A stretch of 64,000 bases of DNA from Clostridia bacterium (GCA_017507855.1 JAFWAE010000056.1:1-64000), one strand, 5' to 3'; positions 53,775 to 62,690 are shown, counted from the stretch's first letter. A program made the numbers and translations. The notes: generated by a model not told the origin, from the sequence alone.

Positions 53775-54848
53775 ATGGCTGTCCGTATTCCGCCGCGCGT
53801 GGAGGCCATGGACCCCTACGTGCCGCAACCGGATACCTTCCGTGTAAAATTAGACGCTAACGAAAGCTTTGTGCGCCTGCCCCTTGGGCTGCGCCTTCGT
53901 TTGGCTTTTAAGACCCTGAGCCTACCCTACAACCGCTATCCCGATCCCGATGCCGTTGCCCTTTGCGGGCGCGCCGCTTCTTGCTTTGGCGTGGAGCCGG
54001 CCTGCGTTGTGGCGGGCAACGGCTCCGACGAGCTGCTGGGTGTGGCTTTTTCCGCCTTTGCGGACCCCGGCGACGGGGTGCTGGTCTTTGAGCCGGACTT
54101 TTCCATGTACCGCTTTTACGCCCATTTGTATGGGCTTACCTTGGTCAATTCTCCCCGAATGGAGGACGGTCTGCCTGATTTTGAGGCGGCTAAGGCTCGT
54201 ATCGCTCAAGGGGACATCCGCATCGCCGTGTTCTCCAACCCCTGCAATCCCACGGGAAGCGGGGCAGAGGAAGCCGTGGTGGAGGAGTTTATCCGCTTTT
54301 GCGAAAAGCATGGCGTGCTGGTGATCCTGGACGAGGTATACATGGACTTTTTTAGACGTCCTCTTTTGGGACGCATTCGGGAACACGAAAACCTTTGCGT
54401 GCTGAAATCTACCTCCAAGGCCATGGGTCTGGCCGGACTGCGGGTAGGCTTTGTCGTGGCTCGAGAGGAATTGATCCGCCTTTTTAAAACGGTGAAATCT
54501 CCCTTTAACTGCAACAGCTTTTCTCAAATGGCCGCCGCAGAGATGCTGGCTTATCCCGGCTATCGAGACCGCGCCCTGGGGCGGATCTTAAAGCAGACCG
54601 ACCGTCTGCGACAGATCCTGGCCGAATTCTGCGCGCGGACGGAGGGGTTGGCCGTGTTGGACGGCTCGCAGACCAATTTCGTGCTTGCGGAAGGGGAAAA
54701 AGCGGCTCAATTACACCGCCGCCTGTTGGATAAAAGCATTGCTGTGCGTAAGGTGGGGCCGACCCGCTTGCGCATTACTGCCGGAAGCCCCCGGGATCAC
54801 AGGATCCTCGAAAAGGCTTTGGAAGATATACTAAAGGAAGGGTGGTAA
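53775..54848 (+). CDS. hisC: Histidinol-phosphate aminotransferase
   Basis: 357 residues, PLP-dependent fold type I. It converts imidazole-acetol phosphate and glutamate to histidinol phosphate. Motifs include KLDANESFVRLP, VAGNGSDELLGVAFSAF, FSNPCNPTGSG (Asn), LDEVYMDF (Asp-Tyr) and KSTSKAMGLAGLRVGFV with the Schiff-base Lys. The position as first of five his genes fixes the function. hisB begins within 2 nt of its stop. Confidence 0.93.
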   Translation: MAVRIPPRVEAMDPYVPQPDTFRVKLDANESFVRLPLGLRLRLAFKTLSLPYNRYPDPDAVALCGRAASCFGVEPACVVAGNGSDELLGVAFSAFADPGDGVLVFEPDFSMYRFYAHLYGLTLVNSPRMEDGLPDFEAAKARIAQGDIRIAVFSNPCNPTGSGAEEAVVEEFIRFCEKHGVLVILDEVYMDFFRRPLLGRIREHENLCVLKSTSKAMGLAGLRVGFVVAREELIRLFKTVKSPFNCNSFSQMAAAEMLAYPGYRDRALGRILKQTDRLRQILAEFCARTEGLAVLDGSQTNFVLAEGEKAAQLHRRLLDKSIAVRKVGPTRLRITAGSPRDHRILEKALEDILKEGW

Positions 54849-54850
54849 AG

Positions 54851-55429
54851 GTGAGACAGGCACATATCGTTCGTCAAACCGCCGAGACCTCTATTGATCT
54901 GCAATTGACGCTGGAGGGAAAGGGAAGCTTTACGGGAAGCACGGGTGTGGGCTTTTTTGACCACATGCTGCGGGCTTTTTCCGTGCACGCCGGGATGGAT
55001 CTGACTCTGCAGGTACGGGGAGATCTGGAAGTGGACTGCCACCATACCGTGGAGGACGTGGGCATCGTGCTGGGCAACGCCTTGCGTGAGGCTTTGGGAG
55101 ATCGCAGTGGGATCTGTCGCTTCGGCGAATGCCGCATCCCCATGGATGAGGCTATGTCTTCCTGCGTGATGGATATTTCCGGCCGTGCCTTCTTGGTGTA
55201 CGAATGCGATTATACCGCCCCTGCCGTAGGGGATCTGGACACCCAAATGGTGGAGGAGTTTTTCCGCGCCGTAGCCTTTAACGCGGGTATTACCCTGCAT
55301 TTGCATACCCCGTATGGGGAGAACGATCATCATAAGATCGAAAGCCAGTTCAAGGCTTTTGCCCACGCTTTGCGTCGCGCTGTGACTGTGCGAGAGGGAG
55401 GCGTTCTGTCCTCCAAGGGCGTGTTATAA
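54851..55429 (+). CDS. hisB: Imidazoleglycerol-phosphate dehydratase
   Basis: About 192 residues, monofunctional IGPD without the N-terminal phosphatase domain of enterobacterial HisB. The manganese-binding His motifs are present: GFFDHMLRAFSVHAGMDL, CHHTVEDVGIVLG and ENDHHKIESQFKAFAHALR. It converts IGP to imidazole-acetol phosphate. I prefer GTG 54851, with GGTGG upstream; GTG 54842, overlapping hisC, is also in frame. Histidinol-phosphate phosphatase (HisN/HisK) is not seen here. Confidence 0.93.
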   Translation: MRQAHIVRQTAETSIDLQLTLEGKGSFTGSTGVGFFDHMLRAFSVHAGMDLTLQVRGDLEVDCHHTVEDVGIVLGNALREALGDRSGICRFGECRIPMDEAMSSCVMDISGRAFLVYECDYTAPAVGDLDTQMVEEFFRAVAFNAGITLHLHTPYGENDHHKIESQFKAFAHALRRAVTVREGGVLSSKGVL

Positions 55430-55448
55430 GAGAGGAAGACGTTGGGAC

Positions 55449-56162
55449 ATGATCATTTTTCCTGCAACGGACCTGTTGGGCGGGCGCTGTGTGCGCCTGT
55501 GCCGCGGAGAATACGATACGGCCTCTCAGGTGGCGGACGATGCGCTGGAGGCGGCCCTGGAATTTGAGCGGGGCGGCGCCGAGTGGCTTCACGCCGTGGA
55601 CCTGGATGCGGCCCGCGGAAGGGGAGATAACGCCCAATTGTTGGCCCGCATGGTGGAAGTATTGCACATCCCCGTGGAGATCGGCGGGGGGATCCGTTCC
55701 CTGGAAACGGCGGAAAAATACCTGAATGCGGGAGCCGCGCGGGTGATCATCGGCTCTGCGGCGGTCAAAAAGCCCGAGCTGATGGCGCAGGCCGCCCGTG
55801 CTTTTGGAGACAAGGTGGCTTTGGGCGCCGACTGCCGCAACGAAATGGTAGCCGTTCAGGGCTGGACAGAGACCACGGATCTGACGGTGTTTACTTTGCT
55901 GGAGCAGGCTCAACAGGCGGGGATCGGCACGGCTATCGTGACGGATATTGCCTGCGATGGAATGCTGCAGGGCCCCAATACGGAGCTGATGCGCCGCCTG
56001 CAGGAGGCCTTCCCCCACATGCAACTGATCGCTTCCGGCGGGGTGACCACGGCGGAACAGATACGTCAACTGGCACAGATGGGCCTTTATGGGGCCATTT
56101 GCGGCAAGGCTCTTTACAGCGGCTCGCTGACCCTTCAGCAGGCCCTGGAAGCCGCCCGATAA
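55449..56162 (+). CDS. hisA: ProFAR isomerase (1-(5-phosphoribosyl)-5-[(phosphoribosylamino)methylideneamino]imidazole-4-carboxamide isomerase)
   Basis: 237 residues, half-barrel duplicated TIM barrel. The catalytic Asp8 is in [14 protein letters not shown] and the second Asp in [14 protein letters not shown]; the phosphate loops EIGGGIRS and [12 protein letters not shown] are both present. It follows hisB by 19 nt. In the usual operon hisH lies before hisA and hisF after it; both are missing here. Only one HisA/HisF-type barrel is in the window, and the PATDLLGG start favours HisA over HisF. Confidence 0.92.
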   Translation: MIIFPATDLLGGRCVRLCRGEYDTASQVADDALEAALEFERGGAEWLHAVDLDAARGRGDNAQLLARMVEVLHIPVEIGGGIRSLETAEKYLNAGAARVIIGSAAVKKPELMAQAARAFGDKVALGADCRNEMVAVQGWTETTDLTVFTLLEQAQQAGIGTAIVTDIACDGMLQGPNTELMRRLQEAFPHMQLIASGGVTTAEQIRQLAQMGLYGAICGKALYSGSLTLQQALEAAR

Positions 56163-56182
56163 ACGAAAAAGGACATATTTTT

Positions 56183-56509
56183 ATGGATAGATATTTTCAA
56201 AAAGGAGAGCTGATCCCGGCTATCGTGCAGGACGTGCACACCAAGCAGGTGCTTATGCTGGCCTATATGAACCGCCGCTCTTTGGAATTGACGCTGGAAA
56301 CGGGGGAGACCTGGTTCTACAGCCGCAGTCGCCAATGCCTTTGGCACAAGGGAGGCACCTCCGGCAACGTGCAGCGTGTGGTAGAGATCAAGGCCGATTG
56401 CGACGAGGATACGCTGCTGGTACTGGTGGAGCCTGCGGGCCCTGCCTGTCACACCGGGAAGGTCAGCTGCTTTTTTAACCACGTGAAAAAAGAGGAGGAG
56501 GAAGCATGA
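56183..56509 (+). CDS. hisI: Phosphoribosyl-AMP cyclohydrolase
   Basis: 108 residues, single-domain HisI. It opens the purine ring of phosphoribosyl-AMP. Motifs include [39 protein letters not shown] and the zinc-binding [12 protein letters not shown] and [15 protein letters not shown] 56183 is correct by conservation; the TTG further upstream lies in hisA. It overlaps hisE by 4 nt. HisI and HisE are separate proteins here, not fused as in many bacteria. Confidence 0.94.
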   Translation: MDRYFQKGELIPAIVQDVHTKQVLMLAYMNRRSLELTLETGETWFYSRSRQCLWHKGGTSGNVQRVVEIKADCDEDTLLVLVEPAGPACHTGKVSCFFNHVKKEEEEA

Positions 56510-56832
56510 GCCAAGCTCTTGAAAAATTGTACGAGGTAGTCTTGTCCCGTCAGGCCGAGCCTCAAGAGGGAAGCTACACCTGCTATTTGTTTGAAAAAGG
56601 CTGCGATAAGATCCTTAAAAAAGTGGGCGAGGAATGCGCCGAGACCATTATTGCCGCCAAAAACGGCAACCACGACGAGCTGGTGGGAGAGACCTCTGAC
56701 CTGCTGTATCACCTGATGGTCATGCTGGCCGAACGGGGCGTGCCCCTGGCTGACGTGACCACCGAGCTGGAACGCCGTGCGGAAAAGATCGGCAATTTGA
56801 AGGTCATGCGGGTGACCGACCGTCAAACCTGA
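56506..56832 (+). CDS. hisE: Phosphoribosyl-ATP diphosphatase
   Basis: 108 residues of the MazG-like all-helical NTP pyrophosphatase fold: [30 protein letters not shown] and [19 protein letters not shown], followed by [14 protein letters not shown]. It converts phosphoribosyl-ATP to phosphoribosyl-AMP. Last gene of the his cluster; the sequence after it holds a weak A/T-rich inverted repeat rather than a strong terminator. Confidence 0.94.
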   Translation: MSQALEKLYEVVLSRQAEPQEGSYTCYLFEKGCDKILKKVGEECAETIIAAKNGNHDELVGETSDLLYHLMVMLAERGVPLADVTTELERRAEKIGNLKVMRVTDRQT

Positions 56833-56896
56833 TAAAAAAAGGAAAAACAACCGTATTTTGCTTCTGCAGAAAATGCGGAAAAGAGCAAAATAACCA

Positions 56897-56926
56897 TTGA
56901 CAAACCCTTGTCGAATCATGTATAAT
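56897..56926 (+). promoter_or_regulatory. Sigma-A promoter of the hydrogenase operon
   Basis: A perfect TTGACA (56897-56902) and a perfect TATAAT (56921-56926), spacer 18 nt, about 200 nt before the hydC start. Confidence 0.88.
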
Positions 56927-56934
56927 AAAGAGAA

Positions 56935-57134
56935 CGCGCGCAAGGTGTTGCGGTGCGTTCGGGTCTGCCTTTCGGCAGACACCGTTACGGAAGACTTCAT
57001 TTGTACAGCCTCGCGCGCAGAAAGAATGCGCTCGGGGCTATATGAGTGTTGTTGGATAGAGGTGCGGGGATGTATTTCCGCGCACGAACGAGCGAATCAA
57101 GATCAACTACTTTCAGAAAAGAGGAATCACAAAA
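56935..57134 (+). other. Long structured 5' leader of the hydrogenase operon
   Basis: No reading frame with a ribosome site is seen. Three hairpins can form: GTCTGCC / GGCAGAC (56963-56969 with 56974-56980); an interrupted stem AGCCtCGcGCGC / GCGCtCGgGGCT (57007-57039); and GTGCG / CGCAC with inner pairs (57062-57085). None has a T-run, so they are not terminators. It may affect mRNA stability or be a regulatory RNA; it matches no riboswitch class I know. Confidence 0.45.
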
Positions 57135-57620
57135 ATGAGTCGCGAGTTTGATTTTTCCGAAGTGGAGAAGATCATCGTTGCAAACGGTTGCAGCGCACAG
57201 GCGATCATCTCGATCCTGCAGGAGATCCAGGAGCACTACCACTACCTGCCCCAGGAGGTTTTCCCCTATTTGGCCAAGCGCTTGGAGATCAGTGAAGCCA
57301 AGGCTTACAGTGTGGCGACCTTCTACGAGAACTTTTCTCTGGAGCCCAAGGGTAAGTACGTCATCAAGGTGTGCGACGGTACGGCCTGCCACGTGCGCCG
57401 TTCCATTCCCATCCTGGAGCGTCTGCGCAAGGATCTGGGCCTGACCGAGGGTAAAAAGACCACCGACGATCTGCTGTTTACCCTGGAGACGGTGTCCTGC
57501 CTGGGTGCATGCGGTCTGGCTCCCGTGCTGACGGTGAACGATAAGGTATATGCAGCCATGACGCCCGACAAGGCTTCTGAGCTGCTCAAAACCCTGAAGG
57601 AGGAAGCGGCCAATGCTTAA
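57135..57620 (+). CDS. hydC: Hydrogenase subunit HydC (NuoE-like, [2Fe-2S])
   Basis: 161 residues of the 24-kDa NuoE/HydC type, thioredoxin-like. The four cluster ligands are in CDGTACHVR and CLGACGLAPVL. The N-terminal helices with ILQEIQEHYHYLPQEVFPYLA are typical. In trimeric electron-bifurcating hydrogenases HydC belongs to the complex with HydB and HydA that links NADH and ferredoxin to H2. It overlaps hydB by 8 nt, so the subunits are translationally coupled. Confidence 0.92.
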   Translation: MSREFDFSEVEKIIVANGCSAQAIISILQEIQEHYHYLPQEVFPYLAKRLEISEAKAYSVATFYENFSLEPKGKYVIKVCDGTACHVRRSIPILERLRKDLGLTEGKKTTDDLLFTLETVSCLGACGLAPVLTVNDKVYAAMTPDKASELLKTLKEEAANA

Positions 57621-59493
57621 CAACAGAGAACAGCTGCAGGCTCTGCGGGCCCGTGCCCGTCAGGCGTTGGATCTGCAGAAAAAGAAGATCCTGGTTTGCG
57701 CCGGTACCGGTTGTATCGCCGGCGGCTCGCTGGATATTTACGCCCGTTTGCAGGAATTGCTGAAGGAACACGGATTGGCTTATTCCGTGACGTTGGAAAT
57801 GCAGGAAGATCCTCATACTGATGAAGAGATCGGTCTTAAAAAATGCGGTTGCCACGGCTTCTGCGAAATGGGTCCGCTGCTGCGCATCGAGCCCCAGGGC
57901 TGGTTGTACACCAAGGTCAAGCTGGAGGACTGCGAAGAGATCGTGGAGCGCACCATCATCGCAGGTCAGCTGATCGAGCGCTTGGCCTATCAGAAGGCCG
58001 GCCAGATCTACGCCCGCCAGGAAGACATTCCCTTCTACAAAAAGCAGACCCGTGTGGTGCTGGAAAACTGCGGCCACATCGATGCTGAATCTCTGTACGA
58101 GTATTTGGCCATCGGCGGCTACAGCGCTTTGGAAAAGGCCCTCTTCGACATGGACGGCGACCAGATCGTCAAGGAAATGAAGGATTCCGGTTTGCGCGGC
58201 CGTGGCGGCGCCGGCTTCCCTGCAGGTATCAAGTGGGAGACCGTGCGTAAACTGCAGGCAGAAAAGAAATACATCCTTTGCAACGGCGACGAAGGCGACC
58301 CCGGTGCCTTTATGGACCGCAGCATCATGGAGGGTGACCCCCACCGCGTGCTGGAAGGTATGCTGGTTGCCGGTGTGGCCACCGGTGCTTCCGACGGCTA
58401 CATTTACGTGCGTGCCGAATATCCCATAGCCGTGGCCCGCTTGAAGGAAGCCATTGCACAGGCCGAAAAGGTGGGCCTGCTGGGTGACAACATCCTGGGC
58501 ACCGGCTTCTCCTTCCATATGCACATCAACCGCGGCGCAGGCGCTTTCGTTTGCGGCGAGGAAACGGCTTTGATCGCCTCTATTGAAGGCGAGCGCGGCT
58601 TCCCCCGCGTGCGTCCTCCTTTGACGGTGGTAAAGGGCCTGTTCGGCTGCCCCACCGTGCCCAACAACGTGGAGACCTACGCCAACGTGCCTAAGATCAT
58701 TATGCAGGGCAGCGAATGGTTCCGCAACCTGGGCAGTGCCAACAACGCGGGTACCAAGGCCTTTGCTTTGACCGGTAACATCGAGAACACCGGCTTGATC
58801 GAGGTGCCCATGGGCACTCCTCTGCGCGAAGTTATTTACGACATCGGCGGCGGTTGCCGCGGCGGTGCCGAATTTAAGGCCGTGCAGATCGGCGGTCCCT
58901 CCGGCGGTTGCTTGACCAAGGATCATCTGGATCTGCCTTTGGACTACGACTCCCTGAAGAGCGTGGGCGCCATCATCGGCTCCGGCGGTCTGGTAGTTAT
59001 GGACGAGCACACCTGCATGGTGGAAGTGGCTCGCTTCTTTATGAACTTTACGCAGAACGAATCCTGCGGTAAGTGCGTGCCCTGCCGCGAAGGCACCAAG
59101 CGCATGCTGGAAATTTTGGAGCGCATCGTGGCCGGCAAGGGTCAGAAGGAAGATCTGGATACGCTGTCCGAGCTGGCTGACCTGATCATGTCCACCGCTT
59201 TGTGCGGCTTGGGTAAGACTGCGCCCAACCCCGTGTGCAGCACGCTGAAATATTTCCGCGACGAATACGAAGCTCATATCAACGGTGTGTGTCCCACCGG
59301 CAACTGCAAGAAGCTGATGAAGATCACCATTGATCCCGAGCTCTGCAAGGGCTGCTCCAAGTGCTCCAGAACCTGCCCTGTGGGTGCCATTTCCGGTAAG
59401 ATCAAAGAGCCCTTTGTCATTGACCAATCCAAGTGCATTAAGTGTGAAGCGTGCGTGAGCTCCTGCCCGTTCCACGCCATCAAGGAGGCATGA
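57613..59493 (+). CDS. hydB: Hydrogenase subunit HydB (NuoF-like, NADH/FMN)
   Basis: 626 residues. The N-terminal thioredoxin-like part has a CAGTGC start and KKCGCHGFCE. The FMN/NADH core follows: GLRGRGGAGFPAGIKW, CNGDEGDPGAFMDRS and NRGAGAFVCGEETALI. A 4Fe-4S site ESCGKCVPCREGTKRML comes next. The C-terminus adds two ferredoxin clusters, CKGCSKCSRTCP and CIKCEACVSSCP, as in bifurcating HydB. This is where electrons from NADH enter or leave the complex. The gene meets hydA at an ATGA overlap. Confidence 0.95.
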   Translation: MLNNREQLQALRARARQALDLQKKKILVCAGTGCIAGGSLDIYARLQELLKEHGLAYSVTLEMQEDPHTDEEIGLKKCGCHGFCEMGPLLRIEPQGWLYTKVKLEDCEEIVERTIIAGQLIERLAYQKAGQIYARQEDIPFYKKQTRVVLENCGHIDAESLYEYLAIGGYSALEKALFDMDGDQIVKEMKDSGLRGRGGAGFPAGIKWETVRKLQAEKKYILCNGDEGDPGAFMDRSIMEGDPHRVLEGMLVAGVATGASDGYIYVRAEYPIAVARLKEAIAQAEKVGLLGDNILGTGFSFHMHINRGAGAFVCGEETALIASIEGERGFPRVRPPLTVVKGLFGCPTVPNNVETYANVPKIIMQGSEWFRNLGSANNAGTKAFALTGNIENTGLIEVPMGTPLREVIYDIGGGCRGGAEFKAVQIGGPSGGCLTKDHLDLPLDYDSLKSVGAIIGSGGLVVMDEHTCMVEVARFFMNFTQNESCGKCVPCREGTKRMLEILERIVAGKGQKEDLDTLSELADLIMSTALCGLGKTAPNPVCSTLKYFRDEYEAHINGVCPTGNCKKLMKITIDPELCKGCSKCSRTCPVGAISGKIKEPFVIDQSKCIKCEACVSSCPFHAIKEA

Positions 59494-59495
59494 AC

Positions 59496-61187
59496 ATGAA
59501 AGGTGAATTTGTAATCATCGACGGAACGCCGGTGGTCATCGAAAACGAAAAAAATCTGTTGGAACTGATCCGTAAGGCCGGCATTCAGATGCCTACCTTC
59601 TGCTACCATTCCGAGCTGTCCGTGTACGGTGCTTGCCGTATGTGTATGGTGGAGAACGAGCGCGGCATGCTGGAAGCTGCCTGCTCCACGCCTCCCCGTC
59701 CCGGCATGTCTGTGAAGACCAATTCCGACCGTCTGCGCAAGTACCGCAAGATGATCCTGGAATTGCTGCTGGCTAACCACTGCCGCGATTGCACTACTTG
59801 CGAGGACAACGGCAAGTGCAAGCTGCAGGAATTGGCTGAGCGCTACCATATCGAGGGCGTTCGTTTCCCCAATACCGCTATGGAGAATGTGGACGATTCC
59901 TCCCTGTGCATCGTGCGCGACACCGGCAAGTGCATCCTGTGCGGCGACTGCGTGCGTATGTGTAACGAGATTCAGAACGTGGGCGCTATCGACTTTGCCC
60001 ACCGCGGCTCCAAGATGACCATTAGCACGGCCTTCAACAAGCCCCTGTCCCAGTCCACCTGCGTGGGTTGCGGCCAGTGCTCCGCCGTTTGCCCCACGGG
60101 TGCTTTGGTAGTCCGTAACGACCTGTCCCGCGTCTGGCGCGCTTTGAGCGACAAGGACGTGAAGGTGTCTGTGCAGATCGCCCCCGCCGTGCGTGTGGCT
60201 TTGGGTAAAGAGCTGAACGTGACCGAGGGTGAAAACGCCATGGGTAAGATCGTGGCCGCCTTGCACCGCATCGGCTTTGACGAAGTGTACGATACCACTG
60301 CCGGCGCTGACCTAACGGTGCTGGAAGAATCTGCCGAGTTCCTGGGCCGCTTGGAAAAGGGAGGAAAATTCCCCCTCTTCACTTCCTGCTGCCCCGCATG
60401 GGTCCGCTACTGCGAGAAGATGCATCCCGAATTGTTGGACAACGTGTCTTCCTGCCGTTCTCCCATGCAGATGATGGCCTCCCTGCTTAAGGAGCAGAGC
60501 AAAGAAAAAGGCGAGCGCCTGTTCCACGTGGCTGTTATGCCTTGCACGGCGAAAAAGTTTGAAGCCGCCCGCGAGGAATTCACCAAAAACGGCATGCCCG
60601 ACGTAGACGCCGTGATGACCACCCAAGAGTTGATCCGCATGATCAAGGAATTCGGCCTGATCTTTGACGAGCTGGAGCCCGAGGCTGTGGATACGCCCTT
60701 CGGTTCCGTTTCCGGTGCCGGCGTGATCTTTGGTGTGACCGGCGGTGTGACCGAAGCCGTGCTGCGCCGCGTTTCCGGCGACAAGACCCGTGCCGGTCTG
60801 GCTACCATTTCTCAGATTGGTGCCCGCGGCAACGAAGGCTGCAAGGAATTTACCGTGCCCTACGGTGACAAAGAACTGCGCGTGGCTGTTGTCAGCGGCC
60901 TGCGCAACGCCGAGGAAGTGATCAAGCGCATCCAAAACGGCGAGCATTTCGACCTGGTGGAAGTCATGGCTTGTCCCGGCGGCTGCGTATGCGGTGCCGG
61001 TCAGCCTGCCTCCGATAAGACGGGCAAGGGCCAGCGCGGAACCGGCCTGTACCGTGCCGACCGTGCCTCCAGCATCCGCCGTTCTCAGGACAACCCCTTG
61101 ATGGATACGCTGTACGCAGGTATTCTGAAGGGCCGTTCTCACGAGCTGTTGCACGTGCACTACGGCGCAGAAAAGGACAACCACTAA
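59496..61187 (+). CDS. hydA: [FeFe] hydrogenase catalytic subunit HydA
   Basis: About 563 residues. The N-terminal [2Fe-2S] ligands are C36, C47, C50 and C63; the His-ligated cluster is H95-C99-C102-C108; two ferredoxin-type clusters follow (CILCGDCVRMC, CVGCGQCSAVC). The H-cluster motifs are intact: TSCCPAWVRYCE, MPCTAKKFEA and EVMACPGGCVCGAGQP. It lacks the extra C-terminal [2Fe-2S] domain of the long Thermotoga-type HydA. ATG 59496 has AAGGAGG 8 nt upstream; ATG 59490 has only 2 nt. No maturases hydE/F/G are in the window. Confidence 0.95.
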   Translation: MKGEFVIIDGTPVVIENEKNLLELIRKAGIQMPTFCYHSELSVYGACRMCMVENERGMLEAACSTPPRPGMSVKTNSDRLRKYRKMILELLLANHCRDCTTCEDNGKCKLQELAERYHIEGVRFPNTAMENVDDSSLCIVRDTGKCILCGDCVRMCNEIQNVGAIDFAHRGSKMTISTAFNKPLSQSTCVGCGQCSAVCPTGALVVRNDLSRVWRALSDKDVKVSVQIAPAVRVALGKELNVTEGENAMGKIVAALHRIGFDEVYDTTAGADLTVLEESAEFLGRLEKGGKFPLFTSCCPAWVRYCEKMHPELLDNVSSCRSPMQMMASLLKEQSKEKGERLFHVAVMPCTAKKFEAAREEFTKNGMPDVDAVMTTQELIRMIKEFGLIFDELEPEAVDTPFGSVSGAGVIFGVTGGVTEAVLRRVSGDKTRAGLATISQIGARGNEGCKEFTVPYGDKELRVAVVSGLRNAEEVIKRIQNGEHFDLVEVMACPGGCVCGAGQPASDKTGKGQRGTGLYRADRASSIRRSQDNPLMDTLYAGILKGRSHELLHVHYGAEKDNH

Positions 61188-61199
61188 ATTGTTTCCGCT

Positions 61200-61230
61200 A
61201 CGGCCGCCGTTTTTCGGCGGCCGTTTCTGT
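61200..61230 (+). terminator. Terminator of the hydrogenase operon
   Basis: A GC-rich stem ACGGCCGCCG / CGGCGGCCGT (61200-61209 with 61215-61224), loop TTTTT, followed by TTCTGTTT. Confidence 0.75.
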
Positions 61231-61262
61231 TTCATTCGATTTAAAGAAAAGGGAGAAAAACC

Positions 61263-61799
61263 ATGAAACTGATGATCGCTTCTGATATCCATGGCTCGGC
61301 TTATTACTGCCGCTTGCTGATGGAACGTATGGAACAGTTGCAGCCCGACCGCCTGCTGTTGCTGGGAGACGTTTTATATCACGGCCCGCGCAACGATTTG
61401 CCGCGTGAATACGCCCCCAAGCAGGTGCTGGCCATGCTGAACGAAAGGGCGGGGAAGATCCTTTGCGTGCGTGGCAATTGCGATGCGGAGGTGGACCAGA
61501 TGGTGCTGGACTTTTCCGTGCTTTGCGAATCGCTGATGCTGCAGGACGGTGACAAGCGTATCGTAGCCGTGCACGGGCATCATCTGACGGATGGTGGCAG
61601 GCCCTGCGTGCAGGAAGGGGATACGGTGCTCTTCGGCCATACCCATATTCCGGAGGACACCCTGCGCGACGGGGTACGTTACCTGAACACGGGCTCCGTT
61701 TCCATTCCCAAAAACGGTTCCCCCCACAGCTATATGGTATATGAAGACGGGGAATTCCGCTGGTTTGATCTGGAAAGCGGAGAGACCTATCAACCGTAA
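61263..61799 (+). CDS. YfcE/MJ0936-type metallophosphodiesterase
   Basis: 178 residues of the calcineurin-like phosphoesterase fold. Metal ligands are visible in MIASDIHGSAYY (Asp, His), LLLGDVLYHGPRN, CVRGNCDAEVDQ, VHGHHL and FGHTHIPE. The family hydrolyses phosphodiesters; the true substrate is not known. ATG 61263 is preceded by GGGAG. It lies between the hydrogenase terminator and its own terminator, with no clear promoter, so it may depend on read-through. Confidence 0.9.
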   Translation: MKLMIASDIHGSAYYCRLLMERMEQLQPDRLLLLGDVLYHGPRNDLPREYAPKQVLAMLNERAGKILCVRGNCDAEVDQMVLDFSVLCESLMLQDGDKRIVAVHGHHLTDGGRPCVQEGDTVLFGHTHIPEDTLRDGVRYLNTGSVSIPKNGSPHSYMVYEDGEFRWFDLESGETYQP

Positions 61800-61802
61800 C
61801 CG

Positions 61803-61840
61803 AAACGGGCGTCCTGTACGGGCAGGGCGCCCGTTTTTTC
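61803..61840 (+). terminator. Terminator after the phosphodiesterase gene
   Basis: The stem AAACGGGCG / CGCCCGTTT extended by CCTG / CAGG, then T6. Confidence 0.8.
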
Positions 61841-61849
61841 GGCTTTTTC

Positions 61850-61877
61850 TTGACATCCTGCAAAAAAGGTATATAAT
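61850..61877 (+). promoter_or_regulatory. Sigma-A promoter of mscL
   Basis: TTGACA (61850-61855) and TATAAT (61872-61877), spacer 16 nt; it begins within 11 nt of the preceding terminator's T-run. Confidence 0.82.
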
Positions 61878-61910
61878 GGGCATCAAAGAGTGAAAAAGGG
61901 GGAGACCCAT

Positions 61911-62531
61911 ATGCAAAAATTTGCCAACGAATTTAAGACCTTCGTCAAGCGCGGGAACGTGGTGGATATGGCCGTAGGTGTGATCGTGGGTAGCTCGTTT
62001 ACCGCCATCGTCAATTCCGTCAGCAATAACGTCCTCATGCCCTTGGTCAACTGGGTGCTGTCCCTGGTGCTGAAGGCCGAGAGCCTGAGCCATATATTCA
62101 CCTTTTTAAAGAAGGTGTACGTAGCGGACGAGGCGGGAAATTTGACAGAGGAGATCGACCTGACCCAGTCCATTTATATCAACTGGGGCTTGACCGTGAC
62201 CACGGTACTGAACTTTTTCCTGGTGGCCTTGGTGCTGTTTACTGTAGTTAAGTTGATCAATAAATTCCGCGAGGAGCATCAAGAACTGTCCAAAAAAATT
62301 GCGGAAAACACCCTGGACAAGGCTGAACGGAAGGAATTGCGGGCCGCGGGAGTTTCTGTAAGGGATAAAGAGGCCGTAAAGGCTTATTTTGCGGAGAAAA
62401 AGCGTTTGGCGGCAGAACAGGCCGCCGCAGCCGCCGCCGAGGCGGAAAGAGCCAAGGAGCTGGAGCGGCAGGCGAATCCCACGGCAGAGGATCTTCTCAA
62501 GCAGATCTTGGACGAAATGCGCAAATCCTGA
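61911..62531 (+). CDS. mscL: Large-conductance mechanosensitive channel with long C-terminal helix
   Basis: About 206 residues; typical MscL is near 130-150. The N-terminal helix and TM1 read FKTFVKRGNVVDMAVGVIVGSSFTAIVNS, the signature of the family. TM2 is FFLVALVLFTVVKLIN. The C-terminal part is unusually long (about residues 120-206): charged, Ala/Glu-rich, predicted as extended coiled coil, with AEQAAAAAAEAERAKELERQ and the usual end TAEDLLKQILDEMRKS. MscL opens under extreme membrane tension to release solutes on osmotic downshock. Confidence 0.9.
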   Translation: MQKFANEFKTFVKRGNVVDMAVGVIVGSSFTAIVNSVSNNVLMPLVNWVLSLVLKAESLSHIFTFLKKVYVADEAGNLTEEIDLTQSIYINWGLTVTTVLNFFLVALVLFTVVKLINKFREEHQELSKKIAENTLDKAERKELRAAGVSVRDKEAVKAYFAEKKRLAAEQAAAAAAEAERAKELERQANPTAEDLLKQILDEMRKS

Positions 62532-62584
62532 TTTGAATACGCGCAATTTCGGGAAAATATGCAGAAGTTAAACAGAGCATAACC

Positions 62585-62622
62585 AAAAGCACCGCTTGCG
62601 AACCGTAGGCGGTGCTTTTTTG
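62585..62622. terminator. Terminator of mscL
   Basis: The stem AAAAGCACCGC / GCGGTGCTTTT (62585-62595 with 62609-62619), then TTT on the plus strand. Confidence 0.82.
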
Positions 62623-62645
62623 GCTTGTTAAAGAGGGATAGGTGT

Positions 62646-62690
62646 AAAAACGCCCGATAAGGGATGATCCTTGTCGGGCGTTGTTTTTTT
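62646..62690. terminator. Terminator of remB (bidirectional)
   Basis: The stem AACGCCCGA / TCGGGCGTT (62649-62657 with 62674-62682) with inner AAGG / CCTT pairs; TTTTT on the minus strand and GT8 on the plus strand. Confidence 0.8.
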
